NCBI RefSeq assembly: GCF_038066635.1 | Contig: NZ_JBBUTI010000003.1 | Span: 124,001 to 188,000, forward strand | Reading direction: 5' to 3' | Source: Ideonella margarita | GTDB taxonomy: Bacteria; Pseudomonadota; Gammaproteobacteria; Burkholderiales; Burkholderiaceae_C | Length of the DNA stretch: 64,000 nt | The notes under the pieces: generated by a model | Seen by the model: only the letters and a program-made list of their open reading frames with translations | Database searches by the model: none | What the model was told of the DNA's origin: nothing | Translations under genes and position numbers: made by a program | Shown here: in pieces, positions 43,727 to 51,823 of the stretch | Layout: each line of letters opens with the position of its first letter | How positions within the stretch are numbered: position 1 is the stretch's first letter

Positions 43727-45913
43727 TCAGATCGACAGCGGATCGACGTCGATGGCCCAGCGCACGATGCCCTTGTGCTGGCTGCGCAACGCGGGCAGCG
43801 CGGGCGTCCACACGGCCAGCAGGCGTTGCAGCAGCGGCCGGGTCGGGCCTTCCACCAGCATCTGCCGCCGCTCGAAGCCAGCCACCTTGGCCACATGCGG
43901 TGGCACGGGCGCATAGAACATCACGTCGGTCAGTTGCTCGGCCGGCAGCAGGCTGCGAGCCAGGTCGCGCGCGGCCTTGAGGAAGTCCTCGGCAACCGCT
44001 GCCTCGCGCGCCTCGCAGCGCAGCAGCGCCAGGTGGCTGAACGGCGGCAGGCCGGCCATGTCGCGCTCGGTGAGCTGGCTGGCGGCAAAGGCGTCGAAGT
44101 CGTGCTTGCGCAGGGCGGCGAACAGCGGGTGTTCAGGCACCGAGGTCTGCACCCACATTTCGCTGCGGGCCGCGGCTTCAGCGTCGCGGCCGGCGCGGCC
44201 ACCGGCCTGCATCAGCGTGGCGAACAGGCGCTCCGGCGCACGGAAATCGGCGGTGAACAGGGCGCTGTCGGGGTTGACGGCGGCCACCAGCGTGACGCGG
44301 CGGAAATCATGGCCCTTGGTGACCATCTGCGTGCCGATGAGCACATCCACATCGCCGGCATGCACCGCAGCGAGTTGCTGCTCCAGCGTGCCCTTGAGGC
44401 GGGTGGTGTCGGCGTCGATGCGCGCCACCCGCGCGCCGGGCAGCGCTTCAGCCATCTGCTCTTCAAGACGCTCGGTGCCGCGGCCCATCGGCTGGATGTC
44501 CTGGTTGCCGCAGTCCGGGCAGGCGCGGGGCACGCGCTCGGTAAAGCCGCAGTGGTGGCAGCGCAGCGTGCGGTCGAGCTTGTGGAACACGCGCCAGGCG
44601 CTGCAATGCGGGCAGCCGCTTTTCCAGTCGCAGGCGGTGCAGTGCAGCACCGGCGCAAAGCCGCGGCGGTTGAGGAACAGCAGGCTCTGCTCGCCGCGCT
44701 CGATGCGCTCTTTCACCGCGGCCAGCAGCGGCGGCGCCAGCGCGGGCGGCTCTTGCCCGCGGGGCGGCCGGGGCTGGGTTTTCATGTCGATGATGCGCAC
44801 CGCGGGCAACACGCCCTGCCCCACGCGCTGCGCCATGGTCAGCAGCCGGTAGCGGCCCGTCTGCGCGTGCTGCCAGCTTTCAAGCGAGGGCGTGGCGGAG
44901 CCCAGCACCACCGGGGCGCGCTCCAGCCGGCCGCGGTACACGGCCAGATCACGCGCGGAATAGCGGGCGCCGTCCTGCTGCTTGTAGCTGGGGTCGTGCT
45001 CTTCGTCGACGACGATCAACCCCAGCCGCGGCAGCGGGCAGAAGATGGCGAGCCGCGTGCCCAGCACCAGATCCGCATGGCCCAGGTGCGCCGCCAGCCA
45101 GTTCTGCAGGCGCTGCGCCGCCGTGAGGCCGCTGTGCAGCGACACCAGCTTGCGGCCCGGGAAGCGCTCAGCGAAGCGCTGCTCCAGCTGGGGCGTCAGG
45201 TTGATTTCGGGCACCAGCACCAGCGCCTGGCGCCCGATGCTAAGCGCATGCTCCGCCGCGCGCAGGTAAACCTCGGTCTTGCCGCTGCCAGTCACGCCGT
45301 GCAGCAGGTGGCAGGCGGGTTGGGCGGCGTTGAAATCGGCCGTCAGGCTGGCCAGTACGGTGTCTTGCTCGGGCGTGAGCGGCGGGCGCTGCGGGGCCTC
45401 GGCGGCTGTGGTGGGCGTGTCGTGTGGCTCAACGGCCAACTCAGTTGCGATTTCGGCAGCTTGTGCCACCTCAGCCGCAGCCGATTTGCGTTTGCGCTTT
45501 GGCGCAGGCGGCGGCAGCAGGCCCAGGGCCTTGTCGAGCTTGCGCAGACGCTTGAGCAGGCCGGCATCGTCCAGCTTGCGCAATTCCGGCGGCAACACCG
45601 ACAACGCGACCTCGCCCAGCGCACGCTGGTAATAGCGCGCGGTGAAGCTGACCAGGGCACACCAGGCAGGCGGCAGGGGCGGCAGGCTGCCCAGCGCCTC
45701 GATCACCGCCTTGAGCACGACCGGCGAGCCGTCAGCGGCGCTGGCGTCAGGCGCGTCATCGTCTGCCTGCCAGACCACGCCCAGGGTTTCGCGCTTGCCC
45801 AGCGGCACGCGCACCAGCGTGCCCGGCGCCCAGGCGTCGGCGGCCTCGTAATCAAGCACGTCGCCCAGGCCGGCGTGCTGGGGGGTATCGACCGCAACCG
45901 CCAGTCGGTACAT
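43727..45913 (-). CDS. priA: Primosomal protein N' (replication restart helicase PriA)
   Basis: The 728-residue protein has the N-terminal DNA-binding region starting YRLAVAVDTPQHAG, Walker A GVTGSGKTE near residue 205, DEEH Walker B in VVDEEHDPSYKQQDGARYSARDLA, eight zinc-binding cysteines in CTAC, CPHC, CHHC and CPDC (residues about 430-480), and the C-terminal helicase motif QAGGRAGRD near 595. PriA recognises stalled forks and reloads DnaB. It lies next to the DnaA-box region at 45914-46299; a perfect DnaA-like box is 20 bp upstream of the ATG at 45913. Confidence 0.95.
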   Translation of the reverse strand: MYRLAVAVDTPQHAGLGDVLDYEAADAWAPGTLVRVPLGKRETLGVVWQADDDAPDASAADGSPVVLKAVIEALGSLPPLPPAWCALVSFTARYYQRALGEVALSVLPPELRKLDDAGLLKRLRKLDKALGLLPPPAPKRKRKSAAAEVAQAAEIATELAVEPHDTPTTAAEAPQRPPLTPEQDTVLASLTADFNAAQPACHLLHGVTGSGKTEVYLRAAEHALSIGRQALVLVPEINLTPQLEQRFAERFPGRKLVSLHSGLTAAQRLQNWLAAHLGHADLVLGTRLAIFCPLPRLGLIVVDEEHDPSYKQQDGARYSARDLAVYRGRLERAPVVLGSATPSLESWQHAQTGRYRLLTMAQRVGQGVLPAVRIIDMKTQPRPPRGQEPPALAPPLLAAVKERIERGEQSLLFLNRRGFAPVLHCTACDWKSGCPHCSAWRVFHKLDRTLRCHHCGFTERVPRACPDCGNQDIQPMGRGTERLEEQMAEALPGARVARIDADTTRLKGTLEQQLAAVHAGDVDVLIGTQMVTKGHDFRRVTLVAAVNPDSALFTADFRAPERLFATLMQAGGRAGRDAEAAARSEMWVQTSVPEHPLFAALRKHDFDAFAASQLTERDMAGLPPFSHLALLRCEAREAAVAEDFLKAARDLARSLLPAEQLTDVMFYAPVPPHVAKVAGFERRQMLVEGPTRPLLQRLLAVWTPALPALRSQHKGIVRWAIDVDPLSI

Positions 45914-45932
45914 CAGGGTTGTCCCGCCAGAG

Positions 45933-45941
45933 TGTGGATAA
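45933..45941 (-). promoter_or_regulatory. DnaA box (exact consensus)
   Basis: TGTGGATAA reads TTATCCACA on the minus strand, the consensus DnaA box, 20 bp upstream of the priA start. Confidence 0.65.
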
Positions 45942-46022
45942 GCGCCTGAAAGCTCGATGTTTTCTGAAGGAAAGCGTTTAAGTCCATGATTGGAAAGCAC
46001 TTTTGCGCTTACCCACCGAGGC

Positions 46023-46043
46023 TGTGGATAACTTTGTGGGAAA
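46023..46043 (-). promoter_or_regulatory. DnaA box pair (one exact, one near match)
   Basis: TGTGGATAA at 46023-46031 is an exact minus-strand TTATCCACA; TGTGGGAAA at 46035-46043 differs from TTWTNCACA at one base. The two start 12 bp apart in the same orientation. Confidence 0.6.
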
Positions 46044-46299
46044 GCTGAACAAAGATGCGCTAACTGCTTGATCCATCAGGCTTCAGTTCGATCTGCACAC
46101 TTTTGTCGCAACGGAAAAAATATCAATCGAATCAAGGACTTGCCACACGTTGCCGAGCGATGCGGGTTTGAGCCTATGCGCGTCGCGCCGCGAACGCTCG
46201 CTCGGCCCTTTTTGGGGATAAGTCAAGCCCTGAGCGCTCACTCACAGGATAAATACCGACCTCATCCCTTCGGTGGATGACAAGCGGCACCCCAGTTGT

Positions 46300-47391
46300 T
46301 CACACGGGCTGACGCAACTTCCGGGAATGGCTGTGCACCGCCTCGACCAGCGCCGTGACATGCTCCGGCGGCGTGAACTGGCTGATGCCATGGCCCAGAT
46401 TGAAGATGTGGCCGTCCCAGCCGCCATCAGCGCGTTGCGGGCGGCCGAAGCTGTCGAGCACCTTGATGGCTTCGCGCTGCACGGCTTCCGGCGGGGCGAA
46501 CAGCACGTTGGGGTCGAGGTTGCCTTGCAGCGCCACACGACCACCCACGGACGCCCGGGCGCGAGCCAGGTTCACGGTCCAGTCGAGGCCCACCACATCG
46601 GCGCCCAGATCAGCGATTTCGGGCAGCCACAGGCCGCCGCCCTTGGTGAAGCAGATCACCGGCACGGGTTGGCCGTCCTTGGTGCGGTTCAGTTGCTGCA
46701 CCACGCGGCGGGTGTAGGCCAGCGAGAACTCCTGGAACGCGCCGTCGGCCAGCACGCCGCCCCAGCTGTCGAAGATCATCACGGCTTGCGCGCCGGCATC
46801 GATCTGGGTGTTCAGGTAGGTGGCCACCGAATCGGCGTTCACGCTCAGGATGCGGTGCATCAGGTCCGGGCGGCTGTAGAGCATCGACTTGACCTGGCGG
46901 TAGTCGTCCGAGCCGGCGCCTTCCACCATGTAGCAGGCGAGCGTCCACGGGCTGCCCGAGAAGCCGATCAACGGCACCCGGCCGTTCAGGGCCTTGCGGA
47001 TGGAGGTGACGGCGTCGAAGACATAGCGCAGCTTGTCCATGTCGGGCACGGCCAGCGCGTTCACCGCGGCTTCGTCGCGCACCGGCTTTGCGAACCGTGG
47101 GCCTTCGCCCTGCTGGAACGACAGGCCCAGGCCCATGGCGTCGGGCACGGTGAGGATGTCGGAGAACAGGATCGCGGCGTCCAGCGGATAGCGCTCCAGC
47201 GGCTGCAGCGTCACCTCGGTGGCATAGTCGGTGTTCGTGGCCAGCCCCATGAAGCTGCCGGCCTTGGCCCGGGTGTCACGGTACTCCGGCAGGTAGCGGC
47301 CGGCCTGGCGCATCAGCCAGACAGGCGTGTGGGTGGTGGGCTGGCGCAGGCAAGCGCGCAGGAAGGTATCGTTGACGAGCGGTGCGAACAT
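46300..47391 (-). CDS. hemE: Uroporphyrinogen decarboxylase
   Basis: The 363-residue enzyme turns uroporphyrinogen III into coproporphyrinogen III in haem synthesis. Family marks are the N-terminal PVWLMRQAGRYLPEYRDTRA (substrate-binding Arg residues, near residue 24), TILFSDILTVPDAMG-like AAILFSDILTVPDAMGL near 74, GFSGSPWTLACYMVEG near 135 and the GLDWTVNLARARA segment near 260. Length and motifs are standard. The ATG at 47391 starts the conserved FAPLVNDTFLRA. It is divergent from lemA. Confidence 0.96.
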   Translation of the reverse strand: MFAPLVNDTFLRACLRQPTTHTPVWLMRQAGRYLPEYRDTRAKAGSFMGLATNTDYATEVTLQPLERYPLDAAILFSDILTVPDAMGLGLSFQQGEGPRFAKPVRDEAAVNALAVPDMDKLRYVFDAVTSIRKALNGRVPLIGFSGSPWTLACYMVEGAGSDDYRQVKSMLYSRPDLMHRILSVNADSVATYLNTQIDAGAQAVMIFDSWGGVLADGAFQEFSLAYTRRVVQQLNRTKDGQPVPVICFTKGGGLWLPEIADLGADVVGLDWTVNLARARASVGGRVALQGNLDPNVLFAPPEAVQREAIKVLDSFGRPQRADGGWDGHIFNLGHGISQFTPPEHVTALVEAVHSHSRKLRQPV

Positions 47392-47472
47392 CCGGCGATT
47401 ATCCCCGCCAGCGTGAAAGCCACTTTGACGCAGCTTGAACTTCGGGCTCCTCGCCCGCATCTTGAAGAGGTG

Positions 47473-47516
47473 ACAGCGCCAGCGCTGTGCCTACTCCGGC
47501 CCCTCGGGGCCCTTTT
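47473..47516 (+). promoter_or_regulatory. Tandem leader hairpins upstream of lemA
   Basis: Two perfect stems lie ahead of lemA: ACAGCGC (47473-47479) with GCGCTGT (47482-47488), and GGCCC (47498-47502) with GGGCC (47507-47511) followed by CTTTT (47512-47516). The second looks like a small intrinsic terminator ending 19 bp before the ATG, so it may attenuate lemA or end a transcript coming from upstream. Confidence 0.45.
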
Positions 47517-47535
47517 CCAGCAGGAGATTGTCTTC

Positions 47536-48195
47536 ATGCGTTCCCCCCGAACTTCGCGCGTGCTGCGCACCGTGACCCTGGCCGCCGTGGTGGCTGGCTC
47601 GCTGTCTCTCGGCGGCTGCGGCTACAACGAGTTCCAGCATCTGGACGAACAGACCAAGTCCGGCTGGTCGGAGGTGCTGAACCAGTACCAGCGCCGCGCT
47701 GACCTGATCCCGAACATCGTGGCCACGGTGAAGGGCGAAGCCAACTTCGAGCAGGAAACGCTGACCAAGGTGGTGGAGGCCCGTTCGCGCGCCACCGCCA
47801 TCCAGGCCACGCCGGAACTGGTGAACGACCCGGCGGCCTTCCAGAAATTCCAGGCGGCCCAGGGTGAGCTGACCAGCGCACTCAGCCGCTTGCTGGTGGT
47901 CAGCGAGAACTACCCCAACCTGAAGGCCAACCAGGGCTTCCAGGATTTGCGCGTGCAGCTCGAAGGCACCGAGAACCGCATCACGGTGGCCCGCAACAAG
48001 TACATCCAGTCGGTGCAGGCCTACAACGTGCTTGCCCGCAGCTTCCCGACCAACCTGACGGCCAAGATCTTCAGCTACGAGGTGAAGCCGGGCTTCACGG
48101 TGGAGAACGAAAAGGCGATTTCGGCTCCACCGACGATCAGCTTTGACAAGGCGCCTGCAACGCCAGCCCCTGCCTCTCCGTCTGCGTCCAAGTAA
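47536..48195 (+). CDS. lemA: LemA family lipoprotein
   Basis: The 219-residue protein has a lipoprotein signal with lipobox SLGGC and Cys28, then a LemA helical body: YNEFQHLDEQTKSGWSEVLNQYQRRADLIPNIVATVKG (residues about 30-67), ENYPNLKANQGFQDLRVQLEGTENRI near 135 and the conserved ARNKYIQSVQAYN-FPTNL end. Residues after 200 are Ala/Pro/Ser-rich. The protein should be anchored in a membrane with its helices in the periplasm. Two TPM-domain genes follow, a common arrangement. AGGAG at 47522-47526 supports the start. Confidence 0.93.
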   Translation: MRSPRTSRVLRTVTLAAVVAGSLSLGGCGYNEFQHLDEQTKSGWSEVLNQYQRRADLIPNIVATVKGEANFEQETLTKVVEARSRATAIQATPELVNDPAAFQKFQAAQGELTSALSRLLVVSENYPNLKANQGFQDLRVQLEGTENRITVARNKYIQSVQAYNVLARSFPTNLTAKIFSYEVKPGFTVENEKAISAPPTISFDKAPATPAPASPSASK

Positions 48196-48207
48196 GGCGC
48201 GGCCACC

Positions 48208-49191
48208 ATGCGGGCCACACTGACCGCCCACGCAGCCTGGCCTCGCGCCCTGGCTGCCTGGTTGATGCTGCCCCTGCTGGCCGCCATGGCCCTGCTGTGC
48301 AGTGCCCTGCCAGCGGTGGCCCAGGAGGGGCTGGTGGCGGTGCCCCCGCTGAATGCGCGGGTGACCGACCTCAGTGCCACGCTCAGCCCGGTGCAACTGA
48401 AGGCGCTGGAGGCCAAGCTCGCCGGCGTTGAGTCAGAAATCGGCTCGCAGGTCGTGGTGCTGATGGTGCCGAGCACCCAGCCCGAGGACATCACCAGCTA
48501 CGCCTACCGGGTGGCCGACCAGTGGAAGATCGGCCGCAAGGCCGTGGGCGACGGGCTGTTGATCGTCGTGGCGAAAGACGACCGGAAGGTGCGCATCGAG
48601 GTGGCCAAGGCGCTGGAAGGCGCCGTGCCCGATCTGGCGGCCAGCCAGGTGATTGAGCGGGCCATCAAGCCGGCCTTCCGGCAAGGCGACTACGCCGGCG
48701 GCCTGAACCAGGCCGTCGACCAGCTGGCCAAGCGACTTCGGGGCGAAAGCCTGCCGGTGCCGGCAGCCACACCGAACAGCGCTCAGCAGGGCTACAGCGA
48801 CCCGGGCTGGGAGCAGTACGCCATGTTCCTGCTGATTGGCGTGCCCGTGATCGGGGCGGTGTTGACCGGCATCCTGGGCCGCGTGCTGGGCTCCTTGGGC
48901 ACTGGTGGTGCGGCAGGTGCGATTGCGTGCGTTGTGACGGGCAGCACGCTGGTGGGCGTGGGGGCCGGGGTGTTCGCGCTCATTCTGGTGGGCGTGCTGG
49001 GCATCGGCGCCAGCCGGCGCAGCAGCGGCAGCCGAGGTTTCAGCTCGCGTGGCTCGCACCTCGGTGGTGGGCCGGTCATCTGGGGTGGTGGAGGTGGCGG
49101 CGGCGGCTGGGGTGGCGGCGGCGGGGGCGGTGGTTTTTCGTCCGGCGGCGGTGGCGACTTTGGCGGCGGCGGCGCCTCGGGAGACTGGTGA
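48208..49191 (+). CDS. TPM-domain (YgcG-type) membrane protein with Gly-rich tail
   Basis: The 327-residue protein has a signal peptide (ending near ALPAVAQ), a TPM_phosphatase domain at about residues 40-185 (VPPLNARVTDLSATLSPVQLKALEAKL, SYAYRVADQWKIGRKAVGDGLLIVVAKDDRKVRIEV), two membrane segments at about 210-265 and a C-terminal tail of GGG/W/S repeats ending SGDW. Members of this group are thought to work with LemA; the biochemical role is not known. The next TPM gene starts 1 bp inside its stop (TGATG). Confidence 0.9.
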   Translation: MRATLTAHAAWPRALAAWLMLPLLAAMALLCSALPAVAQEGLVAVPPLNARVTDLSATLSPVQLKALEAKLAGVESEIGSQVVVLMVPSTQPEDITSYAYRVADQWKIGRKAVGDGLLIVVAKDDRKVRIEVAKALEGAVPDLAASQVIERAIKPAFRQGDYAGGLNQAVDQLAKRLRGESLPVPAATPNSAQQGYSDPGWEQYAMFLLIGVPVIGAVLTGILGRVLGSLGTGGAAGAIACVVTGSTLVGVGAGVFALILVGVLGIGASRRSSGSRGFSSRGSHLGGGPVIWGGGGGGGGWGGGGGGGGFSSGGGGDFGGGGASGDW

Positions 49192-49718
49192 TGCCTCTTC
49201 AACCCGTTTCTGGCTCACGCGTGTGGCGACTGCTGCGCCACCGCTGGTGTGATGAACGCGACGTCGCCCGCGCTTTGCCTGATGACGCGCTCGCGCGGCT
49301 GGAAGCAGCCATTCACGCCAGTGAGCACCAACATACCGGCGAGTTGCGCGTCAGCGTCGAAGCCGGCCTGCCGCTGAGCTACCTGTGGCGACGCGCCAGT
49401 GCGCGTGCCCGGGCCATCGCGCTGTTCGGCAAGTTGAATGTCTGGGACACCGAGCACAACAACGGCGTGCTGATCTACCTGCTGCTGGCCGAGCGCTCGA
49501 TCGAGATCGTGGCGGACCGTGGCCTCGCGCGGAAGGTGCCGGCGGCGGAATGGCAAGCGATGGTGGCCCTGCTGGCGCCGGCCTGTCGGGCCGGTGATTT
49601 TGAGGGTGGCCTGCAGCAATGCGTGAGCCTGGTGGGCGACTTGCTGCGGCAGCATTTCCCGGCGGCCGAGGGCAGTGCGCCGAGGAATGAGCTGTCGAAC
49701 AGCGTGGACCTGCGCTGA
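49191..49718 (+). CDS. TPM-domain protein (second, no signal or membrane segments)
   Basis: The 175-residue protein has a short basic N-terminus and one TPM domain (residues about 30-165): LARLEAAIHASEHQHTGELRVSVEAGLP, LNVWDTEHNNGVLIYLLLAERSIEIVADRGLARKV and a C-terminal GDFEGGLQQCVSLVGDLLRQHF. It lacks the signal peptide and Gly-rich tail of its neighbour, so it is probably cytoplasmic or attached at the membrane. Its ATG at 49191 overlaps the preceding stop by one base, so the two are translationally coupled with lemA upstream. Function is unknown. Confidence 0.9.
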   Translation: MPLQPVSGSRVWRLLRHRWCDERDVARALPDDALARLEAAIHASEHQHTGELRVSVEAGLPLSYLWRRASARARAIALFGKLNVWDTEHNNGVLIYLLLAERSIEIVADRGLARKVPAAEWQAMVALLAPACRAGDFEGGLQQCVSLVGDLLRQHFPAAEGSAPRNELSNSVDLR

Positions 49719-49770
49719 GCGCCGCCACCGCGAACATCGACATCGCCCGGGCACCACCCCTGTTCAGGCA

Positions 49771-49808
49771 ATAAAAAACCCGCCGTGCGCCGAGGCGCAG
49801 GGCGGGTT
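49771..49808 (-). terminator. Intrinsic terminator of the atp operon
   Basis: AACCCGCC (49777-49784) pairs exactly with GGCGGGTT (49801-49808); an inner TGCGC/GCGCA stem with loop CGAG extends it. On the minus strand the hairpin is followed by a T-rich run ending at 49771. It lies 44 bp after the atpC stop and also faces the TPM gene transcript from the other side. Confidence 0.88.
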
Positions 49809-49852
49809 GGTCTGCATCGAAGTGGCCCGTCGACCACCCCGAAACAACTGGT

Positions 49853-50269
49853 TCAGCGGCGCTGGCGCAGCTTCTGGATGGCGGCCAGCTGGGCGGCCAT
49901 CGTGGCGAATTCGCCTTGAGCGGCCGCGAAGTCGATGTCGCTCTTGGCGTTCTTCATCGCTTCCGCAGCCAGTGCCTTGGCTTCCGAAGCCTTGGCCTCG
50001 TCCAGGTCACGGCCGCGAATGGCGGTGTCGGCCAGCACGGTCACCGTACCCGGTTGCACTTCAAGAATGCCGCCGGCGACGAAGACAAACTCTTCCTCAC
50101 CGTCTGCACGCTCGATGCGCACCGCGCCCGGCTTGATGCGGGTGATCAGCGGCGTGTGCTTGGGCAGAATGCCCAGTTCGCCGTTTTCGCCCGGCAGCGC
50201 GACGAATTTCGCCTCGCCCGAAAAGATGGACTCTTCGGCGGAGACAACGTCAACGTGGATGGTTGCCAT
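49853..50269 (-). CDS. atpC: ATP synthase F1 epsilon subunit
   Basis: The 138-residue protein is the central-stalk inhibitory subunit. It starts IHVDVVSAEESIFSGEAKFVALPGENGELGILPKHTPLITRI, the N-terminal beta-sandwich, and ends in a helical region (ATMAAQLAAIQKLRQRR) that can block rotation. It is the last gene of the operon and lies 78 bp after atpD, beyond an intercistronic hairpin. Confidence 0.95.
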   Translation of the reverse strand: MATIHVDVVSAEESIFSGEAKFVALPGENGELGILPKHTPLITRIKPGAVRIERADGEEEFVFVAGGILEVQPGTVTVLADTAIRGRDLDEAKASEAKALAAEAMKNAKSDIDFAAAQGEFATMAAQLAAIQKLRQRR

Positions 50270-50320
50270 GCTCGGTCTTTCCAGTGGGGTTGAAGAAGAT
50301 TCAAAAAGATCAGTCAGGGG

Positions 50321-50340
50321 CGGGGTGAGAACTCACCCCG
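50321..50340 (-). other. Perfect intercistronic hairpin between atpD and atpC
   Basis: CGGGGTGAG (50321-50329) and CTCACCCCG (50332-50340) pair exactly around two bases, starting 7 bp after the atpD stop. About 12 nt later the mRNA contains TTTTT, so this may act as a leaky terminator that lowers epsilon relative to beta. Confidence 0.7.
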
Positions 50341-50347
50341 ACACGCC

Positions 50348-51760
50348 TCACTGCATCTTCTTGGCCTTCTCGAACGCCTCGTCGATGGTGCCGACCATGT
50401 AGAACGCCTGCTCGGGCAGGTGGTCACATTCGCCAGCCACGATCATCTTGAAACCACGGATGGTTTCCTTCAGCGGCACGTACTTGCCCGGCGAGCCGGT
50501 GAAGACTTCTGCCACGTGGAACGGCTGCGACAGGAAACGCTGGATCTTACGGGCGCGAGCGACCGACAGCTTGTCTTCCGGCGACAGTTCGTCCATGCCC
50601 AGAATGGCGATGATGTCGCGCAGTTCCTTGTAACGCTGCAGGGTGGCCTGCACGGCACGGGTCGTGTTGTAGTGCTCTTCGCCGATGACGTTCGGATCGA
50701 TCTGACGCGAGGTCGAGTCGAGCGGGTCAACAGCCGGGTAGATACCCAGCGAAGCGATGTCACGCGACAGCACCACGGTGGCGTCCAAGTGGGCGAAGGT
50801 CGTGGCAGGCGACGGGTCGGTCAAGTCGTCCGCAGGGACGTACACGGCCTGGATCGAGGTGATCGAGCCGACCTTGGTCGACGTGATCCGCTCTTGCAGA
50901 CGGCCCATTTCTTCAGCCAGCGTCGGCTGATAGCCCACGGCGGAAGGCATACGGCCCAGCAGTGCGGACACTTCGGTACCGGCCAGGGTGTAGCGGTAGA
51001 TGTTGTCCACGAAGAACAGCACGTCCTTGCCTTCGTCGCGGAACGACTCGGCGATGGTCAGGCCGGTCAGGGCGACGCGCAGACGGTTGCCCGGCGGCTC
51101 GTTCATCTGACCGTAGACCATGGCGACCTTCGACTCTTCGAGCTTCTCGAGGTTCACCACGCCGGAGTCGGCCATCTCGTGATAGAAGTCGTTGCCCTCA
51201 CGGGTACGCTCGCCCACACCAGCGAACACCGACAGACCGCTGTGGGCCTTGGCGATGTTGTTGATGAGTTCCATCATGTTCACGGTCTTGCCCACGCCGG
51301 CGCCACCGAACAGACCCACCTTGCCGCCCTTGGCGAACGGGCAGATCAGGTCGATCACCTTGATGCCGGTTTCCAGCAGTTCTTGCGACGGGCTCAGCTC
51401 GTCATACGACGGAGCCTTGCGGTGGATCGAAGCCGTCAGGGCCTGGTCCACGGGGCCACGTTCGTCGATGGGCGTGCCCAGCACGTCCATGATGCGGCCG
51501 AGGGTAGCCTTGCCAACCGGCACGTGAATGGCAGCGCCGGTGTTGGTCACGGTCAGGCCGCGACGCAGGCCGTCGGAGGAGCCCAGCGCGATGGTACGGA
51601 CGATGCCGTCACCCAACTGCTGTTGCACTTCCAGGGTCAGCGCGGAGCCTTCCATCTTCAGGGCGTCGTACACCCGGGGCATCTGGTTACGCGGGAATTC
51701 CACGTCCACCACGGCGCCGATGCACTGAACGATCTTGCCTTGGGCTTGAGAGTTCGACAT
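50348..51760 (-). CDS. atpD: ATP synthase F1 beta subunit
   Basis: The 470-residue catalytic subunit carries Walker A GGAGVGKT near residue 160, the catalytic GERTREGNDFYHEM region near 190 and the IPSAVGYQPTLAEEMG-type beta signature (MPSAVGYQPTLAEEM) and PAVDPLDSTSR near 345. It makes ATP in the F1 alpha3beta3 ring. Start at ATG 51760 (SNSQAQGKIVQCIGAVVDVEF) is chosen; upstream in-frame codons would add only a few unconserved residues, and GAAGGA lies seven bases before the ATG. Confidence 0.97.
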   Translation of the reverse strand: MSNSQAQGKIVQCIGAVVDVEFPRNQMPRVYDALKMEGSALTLEVQQQLGDGIVRTIALGSSDGLRRGLTVTNTGAAIHVPVGKATLGRIMDVLGTPIDERGPVDQALTASIHRKAPSYDELSPSQELLETGIKVIDLICPFAKGGKVGLFGGAGVGKTVNMMELINNIAKAHSGLSVFAGVGERTREGNDFYHEMADSGVVNLEKLEESKVAMVYGQMNEPPGNRLRVALTGLTIAESFRDEGKDVLFFVDNIYRYTLAGTEVSALLGRMPSAVGYQPTLAEEMGRLQERITSTKVGSITSIQAVYVPADDLTDPSPATTFAHLDATVVLSRDIASLGIYPAVDPLDSTSRQIDPNVIGEEHYNTTRAVQATLQRYKELRDIIAILGMDELSPEDKLSVARARKIQRFLSQPFHVAEVFTGSPGKYVPLKETIRGFKMIVAGECDHLPEQAFYMVGTIDEAFEKAKKMQ

Positions 51761-51796
51761 TTTTCGGTCCTTCAATCTTGATTCGATTCGTTCGCA

Positions 51797-51823
51797 GGTT
51801 GAGCGGCTTCGTGCCGATCAACC
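51797..51823 (-). other. Hairpin spanning the atpG stop codon
   Basis: GGTTGA (51797-51802) pairs with TCAACC (51818-51823), with an inner CGGC/GCCG stem around loop TTCGT. The atpG stop (51818-51820) lies in one arm. No T-run follows, so it is more likely an mRNA stability or translation element at the atpG-atpD junction than a terminator. Confidence 0.6.

Larger units (their letters stand above)
45914..46299. other. AT-richer non-coding region with DnaA-box-like sites (priA-hemE gap)
   Basis: This 386-bp gap is the longest gene-free stretch in the window. It is visibly AT-richer than its neighbours, with runs such as GGAAAAAATATCAATCGAA near 46111. It contains two exact TGTGGATAA sequences (45933-45941 and 46023-46031), which are DnaA boxes (TTATCCACA) on the minus strand, plus near matches TGTGGGAAA (46035-46043), TGGGGATAA (46213-46221) and TTGTTCACA (46296-46304, overlapping the hemE stop). 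It must also hold the priA promoter. A 70-codon open frame at 46068-46280 has no recognisable features. It may be a DnaA-binding regulatory site or a replication origin. Confidence 0.55.

Noticed and set aside
43691..45949. 752-codon open frame on the + strand over priA
   Set aside because: Antisense shadow; priA motifs on the minus strand are unambiguous.
46068..46280. 70-codon open frame in the priA-hemE gap
   Set aside because: No recognised motif, signal or ribosome-binding site, and it overlaps the DnaA-box region; likely chance.
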